From Calonectria ilicicola (Eukaryota; Ascomycota; Sordariomycetes; Hypocreales; Nectriaceae), in the NCBI GenBank assembly GCA_020809705.1, contig CP085835.1, forward strand, positions 1,302,001 through 1,366,000: a DNA stretch of 64,000 nt. The letters are read 5' to 3'. The translations under genes were made by a program, and so were the position numbers. The notes beneath the pieces are model-generated. The model saw nothing but the letters and a program-made list of their open reading frames with translations. It had not been told where the DNA came from and did no database searches. Below are positions 21,901-33,509 of the stretch, in pieces (position 1 is the stretch's first letter; the number at the start of each line of letters is the position of its first letter).

Positions 21901-22716
21901 ATGGATAATAGCACAAAATCTCTAGTGCTTTGCACAAAGTCGCCCGAGGGCATAACAGTAATCAAGATCAACCGCCCCGCCTCTCGGAATGCTGTCAATC
22001 ACGAAACATCAGTATTGCTTGCCGAAGCATTTACTTCCTTTGAAGCGGATGACTCGCAGCTGGTGTGCATTTTTACTGGTGTTGGAAACTTTTGCGCTGG
22101 CTATGATCTGCATGAAGTTGCCCAGAATGCTTCTGGACTGTTGGCAGAGCCAGTGGACAAAGTAAACGGAAGTTTGGGCCCAATGGGCCCATCTCGAATG
22201 TCATTTTCGAAACCCGTAATTGCAGCTGTCTCAGGACATGCTGTCGCTGGCGGGCTGGAGCTTTCCTTGTTGGCTGATATTCGCGTTGCTGATACCACGG
22301 CCATCTTTGGTGTCTTTTGTCGCCGGTTTGGTGTCCCGCTTATTGACGGAGGCACGGTGCGGCTTCAAAAGATTATTGGCCTGGGCCGAGCGATGGATAT
22401 GATTCTCACTGGACGCCCCGTGAGCGCTGAAGAGGCCCTTTCATTTGGACTGGCAAATCGCGTGGTTGAAAAAGGATGTGCCTTGGATGCTGCAATGGAG
22501 ATTGCGCGGGGATTACTTCAGTTTCCACAGAAATGTATGCGAGCTGATAAATCCTCAGCGTACTATAGCGCATATGATGCTAAAAGTATGGAGGATGCTC
22601 TGCGATATGAATTTGAAGGCGGAGCTCGCGTGATACAAGAGGAAAGCGTTGTAGGCGCTGCAAGATTTGTGAAGGGCGAAGGCAGAAAAGGATCATTTGC
22701 AAAAGGGAAGATGTAG
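21901..22716 (+). CDS. Enoyl-CoA hydratase/isomerase (crotonase) family protein
   Basis: Intronless 271-residue crotonase-fold protein. It shows the N-terminal strand ITVIKINRPASRNAVN, the first oxyanion segment GVGNFCAGYDLHE, and the second in KPVIAAVSGHAVAGGLELSLLADIRVA, followed by GVPLIDGGTVRLQKIIGLGRAMDMILTG. The GLELSLLAD block is conserved. Length matches the family. It acts on acyl-CoA thioesters (hydration, isomerisation or side-chain breakdown). There is no clear peroxisomal SKL at the end (GSFAKGKM), so location is open. The initiator ATG follows directly on a plausible 5' leader (CTCATACAGT). Substrate unknown. Confidence 0.9.
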   Translation: MDNSTKSLVLCTKSPEGITVIKINRPASRNAVNHETSVLLAEAFTSFEADDSQLVCIFTGVGNFCAGYDLHEVAQNASGLLAEPVDKVNGSLGPMGPSRMSFSKPVIAAVSGHAVAGGLELSLLADIRVADTTAIFGVFCRRFGVPLIDGGTVRLQKIIGLGRAMDMILTGRPVSAEEALSFGLANRVVEKGCALDAAMEIARGLLQFPQKCMRADKSSAYYSAYDAKSMEDALRYEFEGGARVIQEESVVGAARFVKGEGRKGSFAKGKM

Positions 22717-24281
22717 CTAGTGATCGTGCGGAATACATGGCATATTAAAAATACACGCTGTTGTACTTGTTTCTATTTTCTTTCGGCTCGATTCAAACGA
22801 GGTGTTGCCATTCCAACTGCGCGTTTACATACTTGCTATGGCCGAATTTCGGCTGTGATGTATGCAACAAAGAATTGAGGATCAGCCATTCAAACGTCTA
22901 TAAATATGAACCCTGCCTATAGGCAAGGTTACTACACTCCCATGGGGCGAATGGGCTCGTGACACTGGCATGTGACGTCTCTGGTGTCTAGCGACTGGTC
23001 GATTTTCGGGTGTAGACAAATGGATATTCCGCCATGAGTCAACAATATAGCCGGGGATTGCCGCCCCATATGACAGACCTTACAAATCTGACATCCAAAA
23101 AGCTAAGAAGACATTTTTTATGACTCCCTTGCGAAACGAGGACGGCCCGATTGCTTTGCCCCATCACACATCATCATACGAGGCCAAGAGTGCATGGCAC
23201 TGATCGGAAAAAAGTGATTCCGATGGTGTCGGACAAGGTTTTCTTAGTTGGTCTTCGCGACCAACCAGGATAGCGCATCTCAACAAAAAATTCTGAAGGT
23301 GTGCATGAATAGGACATATAGTTGCTAGTTGACTAGGGGTTCTCGACTGGCCTCACAGCCCTAGGTGGATACATTGTTGTCGCGATTCTCGGACCGATCG
23401 GAGCAGACGGAGAATGAAGACCGGAATTGAGGCTGGCGATGACGATGCTGGTGTTGTAGGATCCGGACATTGAGCCTCGGAACTCGATTTTCTAGTCTCC
23501 ATCTCGAATGCGACCCCGCGCCGAAAAAGATTCTTTTCGACCTTGAGGACCAGCTTTTTCAGGCCCCAATCTTAGATTAGGGCTAGATCTAGCGAATCAT
23601 TGGCTCCACAGGGAGCTGGCAAGTGAGAAGTGGAATCTGGGGAAGTGGACCAGCTTGAGCTAAACCCCCGCTCTCGGATGAGTCGTGGATACTATTTGTC
23701 ATGCATTCCCTTGGGAATAAGACGCTGACTTTTCCTCAAGCTGTACTAGGCTGTGTTGAACACGTAGCCAACGTGGGGATGGAGATGGCTGTGATTGGCC
23801 CGAGAGAGGAAGAGGCTCTGAGCAGCAGCAATGCCAAGATCAAGCACCATCTGGGATATCAACAACACGGAATACTCAGCTATAAAAAATCAAGCAAAAT
23901 CAAGCTCAACGGCCCTTCCCGGGCCCAACAGAACGGACTTTGACGGGGGAAATGCCGGCTTACTTATTCTAGCGAGTGATTGGTGGCTCGGTGGAGCCCG
24001 GAGTGATCATGTGGGAATGGTGCTGGAAGCACGCCAAAAGGCAAAGCAAACTATTACCCCCATTTTACCCTCACAAAACTCCCAGCTCCTCACCATATCC
24101 AATCGCACCACCATGGCCCGGAACCCATGCTAAATGAGCCAGGCCGCGTGGTCAGTCTGTAATTTCGCGGGGGTAATAATAACGTAAATCCTGCCAGAAC
24201 ACTGCAAATCAATTCTCCCGAAATCGGAATGCAAAAAATGGCTATAAGAAGCTGCTTTGATCGGGAGAAGGGCATCTGAAA
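22717..24281. other. Intergenic, no gene seen
   Basis: About 1.6 kb. Frames at 23701-24133 are short and lack any recognisable domain. Confidence 0.5.
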
Positions 24282-25263
24282 TTGAAGGAAGACTCATCAG
24301 AAACTACAATAGAAGCTCTTGCGCCCGAAATGCCTACTGCGGTCCAAGTGAGTCGCCAGACGCCCCGAGAGAAACCCGCCGACTCAATAACGTCGCCACA
24401 GATCTCCTCAACCACTCCCTCAGTCCTGAGACTTGCCGTATTCGAATTTGAAACTCCCCGCGAAGACGTCTTTATAAAACACGGAACCTACGGCGACATT
24501 GCCACCAAGCTCATTCGTCGCACCCTTACGTCTGTCATCAACCCAGCCCCGTTATTAAAAGTAACCAAAGTCAGCGTGCTCGAGGGCGATGTCTGGCCTG
24601 ATGTTGCCGACATAGATGCAGTGCTTGTAACCGGAAGCAGTAAGGCGCTCGATTTGTCCTGAAGGCGTCGGGCTAATAAATTCTCTGTTAGAGTACACCG
24701 CTTCGCACAATGACGCCTGGGTTCCATCATTGATCGCCTTCATTCAGCAAGCCTACAATGCAAAGAAGCCACTAGCTGGCATTTGCTATGGCCACCAAAT
24801 AATTGCTCGGGCTCTCGGAGGAAGAACCTCGCGAAACCCGCACGGATGGGAAGTGTCGGTCTGTCAAGTAAACATGACACCGACTGGTGTTCAAATTTTC
24901 GGCGCTAACAGCTTGGTAAGGGATCTTCCCACGGGATAGGCATTGATGCATACTAATCGCCACCAGAACGTCTACGAAGTGCACAGAGACGCCGTAATTG
25001 AGCCACCGCCACACGCACAAGTCATTGGATCAAGCGCCCTCTGCGATGTCCAGGTGATGTACCAACCTGGTAGAATCTTGGGGTTCCAGGGACACCCAGA
25101 ATTTGACAAACACATCACAGAGTCTTTTATCCAAGAAAGGATGGATGAGGGTATCCTCGATAAATCCACTTATGAAGATGCCATGTTAAGAATTGAGCAA
25201 AAACATGACGGAGAAGTATTGGCTGCAGCCATGTGTAAGTTCTTTTTAGGATCACGAATCTAG
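24282..25263 (+). CDS. Class I glutamine amidotransferase-like protein
   Basis: 292-residue protein; exons 24282-24639, 24692-24915 and 24967-25263 sum to 879 nt, with introns of 52 and 51 nt (branch-like ACTAATC in the second). The GATase fold shows DIDAVLVTGSKYTASHNDAW, the nucleophile elbow GICYGHQIIARALGG with its Cys, and GFQGHPEFD, which supplies the His and Glu of the triad. It resembles the stand-alone fungal GMP-synthase-like amidotransferases (yeast YLR126C type) rather than a domain of a larger synthetase. Without a synthetase domain the acceptor is unknown. The first 45 residues are low complexity; a second ATG at 24330 could be the true start. Cytosolic. Confidence 0.88.
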
Positions 25264-25815
25264 ATTATGATAGGGCCAAAAAAATGTGAAAAAGTAATGA
25301 TTTTAATTTTGGTTCTTTTGATCTCCCATAATACAAAGTAAATCTTGAATCCACCCACTTTTACTATTTTGCACTCACAGTAATTCTTCATCCGTCATTC
25401 CTCCATCATACGATGCGTGTTGACCGACCTGTATTCTTCGCCAATTGCTAGTTTTCTAAGAAAATGACGTCATCATAGGGGTAAATGTGAGCTTAGCATA
25501 GACGTGTCTGACTTTGGTGGATATCCACCGGACTCGACGGCGAGTGGCATTCCTAATGCAGCAAGATCGACACGATTGTTGGCCACCAATACAATGCCGC
25601 GAATCTGAATTTTGTGACTGCATCAGGAAAACTTACTTGGCATATTCATCATTATGCACCTGGGCAACCTTTTAGTCAAAATAAACTCAGACATCTGGCA
25701 GAACTAAAAATTGCACGTGGCTATAAAGCGGAGGCTCTTTCGCTCTTTGTTCAATTGAACGTTCACTACGGAAAAAAAATTAGTATATAGAGTTTCCAAC
25801 GGTTTACACTCCATC
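25264..25815. other. Intergenic / lipocalin promoter
   Basis: About 550 bp. It includes CACGTG at 25714 and a TATA element (CTATAAAG) at 25721, 95 bp before the lipocalin start. Nothing else recognised. Confidence 0.5.
25721..25728 (+). promoter_or_regulatory. TATA box of lipocalin gene
   Basis: CTATAAAG 95 bp upstream of the ATG at 25816, directly preceded by an E-box-like CACGTG. Spacing is suitable for a core promoter. Confidence 0.45.
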
Positions 25816-26549
25816 ATGCATTTTATTGCACTTTTCTCATGCCTAGCCTTGGCAACGGCGGCATCATCCAAATACACGGTGCCATCCTTATGGGATGGTA
25901 GCTGCTATTATCCCACAGCTGATGCTGATTTCGAGCTGAGTTCCTATCTCGGTCGCTGGTATCAGGTTGCAGGGACACTTGCTCCATTTACTGCTGGTTG
26001 CAAATGTATTTTTGCACAATATCAACTCAATGTGCGCATAGGTATTTTCCAGGGAAATGTATCACACGTATTGACACGCACAGGACAACGGCACGGTTCA
26101 AGTCAACAATACTTGCCAGAGAGGCGAGAGCGCATCCAGTATTCTCGGGACAGCGTCTCCTGCTGACTCAATCTATGGCACCTCGGGAGTATTTCGTGTT
26201 CAATTTCCAAGGCAACCCGAACCAGACTGTCCAGGACCCAACTACATCGTGCAAGGTATGAAACGCCATGGAATGGGATACGAAAATATATCACAGCTAA
26301 CCTCGAATCGGCATTCCTAGATTACAATAATGATTTTGCTATCGTTCAAACCAATAATTTTACCACACTTTTTATCCTAAGCAGAAAGCAGCATGTGGAA
26401 GATGGCGTAATTGATGTAAGACACTGCATCGCGCTCGGGACGAAAGTAAGATTAACTCTTCATAGGCTTGGATTCAAAAGGCTGGTAGACTCGGGTCCAA
26501 TCTTGATAATGTCGCCAAAACTGATCAGACCGGTTGTTATTTTACTTGA
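25816..26549 (+). CDS. Secreted lipocalin-like protein
   Basis: 188-residue secreted lipocalin (apolipoprotein D/Blc type). Exons are 25816-26031, 26084-26255, 26321-26415 and 26466-26549, summing to 567 nt; introns are 50-65 nt. A signal peptide (MHFIALFSCLALATAASS) is followed by the lipocalin signature region LGRWYQVAGT, with its invariant Gly-x-Trp, and by beta strands such as IFAQYQLNDNGTVQVNNTC. YNNDFAIVQT and FILSRKQ follow, the latter fitting the conserved C-terminal Arg motif. It likely binds a small hydrophobic ligand outside the cell. Lipocalins are uncommon in fungi but known. The unspliced frame stops early, which supports the splice model. The P450 700 bp downstream is on the same strand; no operon-like link is implied. 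Confidence 0.85.
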
Positions 26550-27256
26550 TATAAGAAGAAATGGTTGTATAACATATAAGTGCAGACGAGTGCGGGGCTG
26601 AATCGGTTTTCATCCCCGGCATAAATTGAGTTTGTACACTAAATAAATTTCCAGTAGCCCGTGAAATTGAAATGGGTAAATGACCGTTGTCCCAGGGCTG
26701 TTAATCAAGACCTGAGGCAACTGCATTTTTCTGAATGAATGAGATTCGTATTTATCCGTTGTCTTGAAAAATACCAATTCTATAACAGATCTTGGATGAC
26801 TTGGAGACAAGACAATTCAGAAGTCGATATCAATTGACCAAGGTTCTTTCATCTTTTCACTGACTGTATCACCCGAAATGCGACATCGCGCTAAATCTAA
26901 TGCGCCTGCCAACTTGATCCAAGTTGGAATTATCGGCATCTTTCTCCGACATTGCCCCGGCCTGGGCCAATCTAGCGATTTCGCTGTGTGGTTATTTGTT
27001 GTTGGCCCGAAAGTATGACCATGAGTATGAGATGCGGGGTAAGATATGAGGGGTATGGGGTAGACTTGCAAATTCCGGTTAAGCCGACGGCACTGACGAG
27101 CCAATCGGCACTGAAATGAATCCAATTGACATGTACGAAAACCGACTCTTATCTGGATATTGGTAAATAGACTGCATACTATATATATCCCCTTACGTCG
27201 CATGATGATTCGTACTCTTTCCTTTCATCACAATCGCGCGATAGGAACGATTGACC
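26550..27256. other. Intergenic, no gene seen
   Basis: About 700 bp. TATATATATCC at 27179 may belong to the P450 promoter, 78 bp from its start. Confidence 0.5.
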
Positions 27257-29025
27257 ATGGGGACCACTATGGTGACGTCAGGTGTTATTCTGAAGTCTTT
27301 CTCAGCCACCCATTGGGTCATTGGCGGTTTTTTATGCATTGTAAGTCTGCCTGATGACTCTCCTCTGAAATTTCATTGGGTGATGACAAGGATATACTTC
27401 AACCCTTAACAGTATTATCCATTATTAACTCGTCATAGGCCGTTTTCCTGGCCACACGTTTGTTATTTTCCAAGACACGCAACATACCTGGTCCAATATG
27501 GGCAAAATCAACACCTTTCTGGCTTGTTTCCCAATGCCGTAAAACCCAGCGGTCGAAAGCTGTAATGAAACTACACAACCGGTATGGAGACTTTGTAAAG
27601 ATTGCGCCGAATCATATCTCAATCAATAGCCCCGAGGCCATTGGACAAATATATGGTCATAAAACAGGTTTCAACAAGAGCGAATTTTACGATGCCTTCT
27701 TACAAGTGACTCCCGTCGTCTTTAATTGCAGGGATGTCTCAGCACACACACGAAAGCGAAAATATATCAATCCTTCGTTTTCTGCTCGCGCCTTGGCGGA
27801 CTTTGAACCATTTATGGACGTGGAAATGTTGCTTTGGAAGCGTCAATTGCTTGGAATGCTTGATGATTCGAAAGGAAAATTAGATTTTGGAATTTGGAGT
27901 AAGTATTTATTTTTTAACTCTATGGTGGCCAAGCGTTACTTACACTAGAACCTTAGCAAATTATCTTTCCTTTGACGTCATTGGGAGTTTCGCTTTTGGG
28001 AGGTCATTTGGATTCATCGAAAGGGGAATTGATTCCTACAATCTGATTAAAACCATTGACACCCGTGGTGAGGTGCTCAACGCCCTTGGAGCCGTCCCAC
28101 CGAGCATCAGGCCGTTTATGAAACACCACCCCTTCGACTCATTTTGGAGTTCAGGTTTGAGAGCTACTACTAATCTAGAAAGAATTGGGCGAGAGGCATA
28201 CTGCCAGCGTAAAGATTCTCATGTGGATCGAAAGGACCTACTGAGCCATTTGTTTGCAGCGAAAGATCCAGTTACCAAGCAACCAATTTGCGAGGACGAA
28301 ATTGTCGCCGAGTCAATCAGTTTTATTGTGGGTGGGAGCGATACTACAAGTAGTACCATGACCAATTTCATAGACTTTGTCTCTCGCGATCTTTCCTTGC
28401 AGGCTAGGCTCCAAGAGGAGCTCGACTCGGCATTTCCAGGCCAGCAAAATGAGGACTGGATTCCGTCAGAGAAGCAAGTTGGCGAGCTTCCACTTTTACT
28501 GGCTATTCTGCGGGAAGTCATGCGCTTCCGACCAACAAGCTCAACGGGACTTGAGCGTGTCACCCCTAAAGGAGGAAGAGTAATTGCTGGGAAATTTATC
28601 CCAGAACAGGTGACTCAAAACCTCAACATCTGAAAATCCCTGAGCTAACCTATTCATAAGACCATTGTGAGCGTACCTACAATCGGTGTCATGATGGACC
28701 CGCGCATCTTTGAATCACCCGAGACATTCAACCCCGATAGATGGTTGGCGCCGGATGCCGGTAAACTGCTGGAAAACTTTTTCCCATTTTCAACCGGACC
28801 CCGAGCATGCATTGGAAGAAAGTGAGTCTTGAGGTTGAGAATCACCAGAATATCTGGCTAATGGGATATTGCAGCTTTGCCTGGATGGAAATTCTGAAGG
28901 CAATGGCGGTGGTTTTTAAACTTTTCGAGGTGCGAAGACTAAACAACGAGCCCACAGTAATCAGGGAAGGGTTTTTCAACAAGGCGACTGAATGCAACGT
29001 GGAGATCCGGAAGCGCCATTTTTAA
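27257..29025 (+). CDS. Cytochrome P450 monooxygenase
   Basis: 502-residue microsomal P450. Exons are 27257-27340, 27439-27898, 27957-28609, 28661-28821 and 28875-29025, summing to 1509 nt. It has an N-terminal anchor (THWVIGGFLCIAVFLATRLLF), hinge IPGPIWAK, I-helix SFIVGGSDTTSST (A/GGxDTT form), K-helix ExxR in LREVMRF, FNPDRW, heme loop FFPFSTGPRACIGR with the ligand Cys, and a normal C-terminus. All key residues are present, so it should be active. The sequence resembles benzoate-4-hydroxylase/trichothecene-type fungal P450s. A FAD monooxygenase lies 1.5 kb downstream on the same strand, suggesting shared oxidative tailoring (inference). Confidence 0.92.
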
Positions 29026-30500
29026 TGACTTATTAACGATGATGGGGAATTCCTTCAATTACGTACTCGTGAATGTGGGTCGTTCCCGGCTCACGAGAAG
29101 AAAATTATCAATGCTACGGCTCCTTGTGCATTGAGTTGGAATTTGAAGCTCTTGATTTTTCACTATTAAGGGGGTCTAGCTAGGTCTCTTATAGCTGCAG
29201 CTGCTAGCTGCAGCCCGAGACTTCCTATCTAAGGTTGAAGCTATTCACAGCTTGGCAGACTTGGCTACTGTTATCTGATAAGGCCGCCTCCAGTTGTGTT
29301 CGTAACGGTCAGATAAGCCGGTCACCGTTGTTGACGATATTTGTATGTGGAATCGGGCTGTGTGCAGCCCGGAGCCGGTCCGTTTGATCTTGCTGTTACT
29401 GTGTTGTTCGGGCTAGGCTATTGAGGCTATCTACGGTGTGTGACAAAAATACACGGTACCCTTGCTGTGTTTGTACACAATATATATTTAAACATTCATA
29501 AATAGCATATTAAAGCTCACTTCGGATCCACGGCGTTAATTCCGACTTTTTCCACACCGAAACCTCAATTCAACAGGGTTATTTCCTTTAGTTGCCGAAA
29601 CTCTGTGATGGTAGTGGCATTTGAATGCAGAGCCGCTTCCAGCATGGGTCCTATTCAGGTAAGCGAAGTGCTACGTGAGATAGATATACGAATTGAGTTT
29701 GATGGAGGATTGGTACCGCAATTTAGACTTGTTTCTCGGCTCGCTTTTCTGGTGGGCAGCCTCGGTCTGTGGGCAGGAGGCTCATTGGAATCGAATACGA
29801 CAAAAGGGGTTTGTGGGTAAATACGCGGGTCTAAACTGAGGGTCATGACCGACGTGGGTTTTTGTCCGACTGCCAGCTTGAGTATTTAATTGGTGGGAAG
29901 CCTTATTCATGGGCCCCGGTAGGCGAGCCTATGCATCGACATCCAGGCGGTTTGATGATCGGCAGACTAATTGGACCCTGGATCCTTGTGCGGCGCTCTC
30001 ATCTTGCCATTTGCCTCCGAAAGACTTAAGAATTAAATCTCCGTTTCATTTTCCGCTTACATATTGATCGGATCGACCCGTAATAGTGGGACGGGACAGG
30101 GGACGGCCCGCTTGAGGCAAATTGATAGTTAGGTGGCAGTGCCGGCTACCGGCGACAGGCCTGGAATAACGTCATATCTCATTGTATAGGTACATGAATC
30201 GAGATATATTTTGTTGCGAATATAAAGTTTCTATACTTTATAGCCTATTGCAAAAATCGGTGAATAATAATTACTGAGTTGCTGAATCGCCGGATGCCAG
30301 AGTCGGAGCCCGAAGAAGGAATAGTTTTTTACCGAAACGCAGTCAGAAGTGAGCTGGGACACATTAAGAGGAGACCAGGATTTTATTATATATGTCCTCT
30401 CAAGTCACCATGTGCTGAGGAGTATTCATTCTCATTCTCATTCTCATTCTCATCCAGTATAGCATCTCCAACAAACACCGACTTCAGACAACCAGTCATC
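29026..30500. other. Intergenic with unusual inverted-repeat-rich block
   Basis: About 1.5 kb. 29170-29440 is richer in GC and in short inverted and direct repeats than its surroundings (GCTGCAG-based palindromes at 29195-29217, TATCTGATAAGGCCG versus GTCAGATAAGCCGG) and is followed by an AT-rich stretch. It could be an LTR relic, but no TG...CA pair is established. A hexanucleotide repeat sits at 30424-30454. Confidence 0.4.
30424..30454. repeat. (ATTCTC)n microsatellite
   Basis: About five copies of the hexamer ATTCTC in the leader of the FAD monooxygenase gene, 46 bp before its ATG. Confidence 0.85.
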
Positions 30501-32060
30501 ATGAATGCAAACGGTACCTCGTTTTCTTTTGACGTTTCTTCAATGAAGCGATACCCCTCCAGCGGATTATCAGTTTTGGTAGTTGGTGGAGGAATCGCTG
30601 GCTTGGGTTTTGCAATTGAAGCACACCGTAAAGGCCACGATGTGAAGATTATTGAGCGCCGTCCTGACTTTAACGATTACGGTATTGTTACTAGCTCCTT
30701 CTAGGTTTACAGAAATCTCTTAGTTCTGACTCTCCTTATGCAGGCGACCTCATTGCAATTCAGGAGTCTGCTCTCATCTCCCCTGCCCAATGGCCCGGCT
30801 TTTTAGAGAGGTGCCACAGTCTAGCATTTTCCTTGACCGGTAATATCCGAAAGTATGATGGAACGCTGCTTGGCCGAAATGAATTTGCTCTTGCCATGAC
30901 GCGAGCTGACTTCCACCGCACGCTTCATGAGTACGCCCAGAGCCTGAACATTGAGATTCAGTTCTCAACGCTCGTTACGGATTACTTCGAATCGGAGGAC
31001 CAAGCGGGTGTGATTCTTGAGAATGGTCGGAAAGTAACGGCTGATATCGTTGTTTCGGCGGATGGAGTTGGCTCCAAGTCCTGGAACATTGTATCGGGCT
31101 TCAAGGAAAAGGCCATTAGCTCGGGTTTCGCTGTCTTCCGGGCAACCTACCCGCTCGAGCGAGTGCTTCAAAATCCTGTGATCACTAAAGAGTATGGAAA
31201 TGCGTCCACAGTCGTTTCATTGTACTTTGGGCCTGGTGCGCATATCATCCTGGCCAAAAACCCAAAGAGTGTTGTTTTTATGCTCACTCACAAGGTACGA
31301 ACATTTCAAATATGATGGGAATTCTCTAATTTATTTCTTGCTAGGATAATGGCAATGCGGAAGAGGAATGGACTAAGGAGACATCGGTTGAGCATGCACT
31401 ACCCCACGTGGAGGGCTGGGCCCCTTTCATCTCTGAAATCATCAAGTCAGCTCCTGGAGGCAAGGCTGTCGACTTCAAGCTCATGTGGCGCAACCCCAGG
31501 GAGAATTGGTCTTCGCCAAAAAAGAGAATCATTCAAATTGGTGATGCAGCGCACACATTCCTCCCGACTTCTGCCAGCGGTGCCACAATGGCACTTGAGG
31601 ATGCATTTTCACTGGCCGCTTGCTTGCAGCTCGCAGGGAAGAGCAACGCGCCTCTTGGCGTCCACGTTCACAACCATCTCCGGTAGGTAACATGAGAGTG
31701 TGACGTTTAAAACATACGAGTGCTAATGTACATGACAGAGCCGAGCGTGTCAGTTGTGCGCAAAAGATGGGCTTCAAGACGCGGGAGCTGTTTCATAACC
31801 CTGATTGGGATGCCATGGCCAATGACCCAAGTGCGACCACCAGGATCGTTAATTTTGTGGGATCATGGGTGCGAAACCATGACCCTGAGCAATATGCATA
31901 TGACAACTATGGCAACTGTGCCAACCATCTCCAGGTTGGAACCCCGTTCAAGAATACAAACGCAGTGCCCGGCTACACTTACAAACCCTGGACGGTCCAA
32001 GAGCTCCTAAGTTGCGCTGATCGTGGAGAACGCATTGTTGATGAAGGAGACTGGAACTAA
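30501..32060 (+). CDS. FAD-dependent monooxygenase (class A, salicylate-hydroxylase-like)
   Basis: 463-residue flavoprotein monooxygenase. Exons are 30501-30681, 30744-31294, 31345-31682 and 31739-32060, summing to 1392 nt; introns are 50-62 nt. The Rossmann motif GGGIAGLG (about 33-40) binds FAD, VSADGVGSKSW is the DG motif and IQIGDAAHTFLP the GD motif that closes the FAD/NAD(P)H site. No membrane segment is evident at the C-terminus, so it is probably soluble. Such enzymes hydroxylate or epoxidise aromatic, polyketide or terpenoid intermediates. ATG 30501 was chosen because the FAD fold begins shortly after; the frame is open upstream through a microsatellite. Together with the P450 upstream it may form part of a small tailoring set. 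Confidence 0.9.
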
Positions 32061-32575
32061 ACCTTTAATCTCCATGTACGAGATAGTTAGCAAGCAGGCT
32101 TTTATCACAAATTACATTTTAAAACCTAGACTATAATATGCAAGAGACCCGAACTAGAAATGACACGGCCCTTGTGGAGGAGCATGACCCCATAAATAGT
32201 GGGCTCATGCAGACAACTCCACTATAAAACCAACTGTTGGTCTCCACAGTAGTTGTGAATAATGACATTTCAACCCTCAGTCAGCCTTGGACACTCGGCT
32301 TGGCTCGACTTGATAGGCTCTCATGCTCTCAACACTGAGATGTGTTGGGCGCCATACTTATTCTTATCAGCTTAGCGCCTTTTCTATCCAATTATATGTT
32401 TTCGATAACGTTAGTGCAGCATACCCCTCGTTTCGCCATATGACCCCTCGTTTGCCCGGTACGTACCTATCGCCATCATCATTTATAAGGCTTAAGAAGC
32501 GTAGGTCAAAGAAACAAAATTTCCGAAACCTTCTTCTTCACAAACTTCAATAGCATACTCAAACTCTCAACCTAC
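32061..32575. other. Intergenic, no gene seen
   Basis: About 515 bp between the monooxygenase and the repeat-protein gene. CT-rich just before 32576, as in a fungal 5' leader. Confidence 0.5.
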
Positions 32576-33157
32576 TTGACAATGCCGGGGAGATCTCAAC
32601 TCACCAACGGCACCCAGCCATCCTCTCAACTCCACCCTAACGCAAATACCAGCCAAGCGTTGGTAGTCTCCAACGAGCGGGGTCTCAGACCAAACGGTGT
32701 CCAAAATGGGAACAGCCGCGGTGCAAGCCCAAATGGAATGCAGAATGGAAACAGTCGTGGCGTAAGCCCAAATGGAATGCAGAACGGGAATAGTCGTGGT
32801 GTAAGCCCAAATGGCCTCCAAAATGGAAACGGTCACACTCGCAATTTCGGCCGCTTCAACGCGAGCTTCTGTCCTACCTTGAGTCCTCTCTTCAAAGACA
32901 GCTTTAATATTACCACCGATGATGAGGAACTCGAAAACATGCAAGGTGCTGCTTTCAATCCAAACGTCTGTCCAACTTTTGACCGAAGCTTTAACTATTT
33001 CGCCGGTAACCTTGAAAGAAATGCTAGCGGTAACAATGAGGGTCTGAGACATCTGGCCTTCGACCCGGTTGTTAGCCCAGTATTTCACGATAGCTTCAAT
33101 ACCCATGACATTAAGCAACACCCAACTCAGGGTCAGCCCCAAGCCAATCGGACTTAA
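32576..33157 (+). CDS. Repeat-containing protein of unknown function
   Basis: Intronless 193-residue protein that I do not recognise. Residues 35-86 are four tandem 13-residue units of the form RGVSPNGMQNGNS. The C-terminal half holds three spaced copies of a second pattern, F-[ND]-x-x-x-[CS]-P-x-[LF]...SFN, at about 94-112, 126-140 and 162-175. No signal peptide or membrane span. The Asn/Gly-rich first half looks disordered; the SFN motifs look like short linear binding elements (inference). ATG 32576 and 32582 are both possible. It sits between the FAD monooxygenase and the MFS transporter. Confidence 0.6.
   Translation: MTMPGRSQLTNGTQPSSQLHPNANTSQALVVSNERGLRPNGVQNGNSRGASPNGMQNGNSRGVSPNGMQNGNSRGVSPNGLQNGNGHTRNFGRFNASFCPTLSPLFKDSFNITTDDEELENMQGAAFNPNVCPTFDRSFNYFAGNLERNASGNNEGLRHLAFDPVVSPVFHDSFNTHDIKQHPTQGQPQANRT
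32678..32833 (+). repeat. 39-bp in-frame tandem repeat (4 copies)
   Basis: Encodes four 13-residue units inside the unknown protein. Copies 2 and 3 are almost identical; copies 1 and 4 are diverged. Confidence 0.85.
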
Positions 33158-33509
33158 TCAAAAATTCTGAAAAGGAGACAATGAATCCCTTGCCTCTGTT
33201 ACTCCAGTAGAAAGGAGGAGATAGGGAGTGTTGCGAAAGTCGACTTGCTGTCAAAACCGTATCAGAACGAGCAATACTTGTATAGCGGGATCGAAAAGGC
33301 ATGCACATTTAGACAAGTTCCAAACTTTCAAGGTGGCTTAAAGAGATGGTCCTGCATTCAAAAGACTAGTCCGGCGTTGCTAGCGACTGTTATTGTGATT
33401 GGCCCAAACAAAGCAAGGAGGAGCAAAGCTATTTGACTCAATGGCTTCTTCATCTGTCGAGTCTCCCTATAGAAGTTAAATTACTTATTATGTTGAATAT
33501 GAACACTTA
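33158..33509. other. Convergent 3' intergenic region
   Basis: 352 bp between the repeat-protein gene and the MFS gene. No feature seen. Confidence 0.5.

Noticed and set aside
26817..27203. 128-codon minus-strand frame
   Set aside because: Random-looking composition upstream of the P450 promoter.
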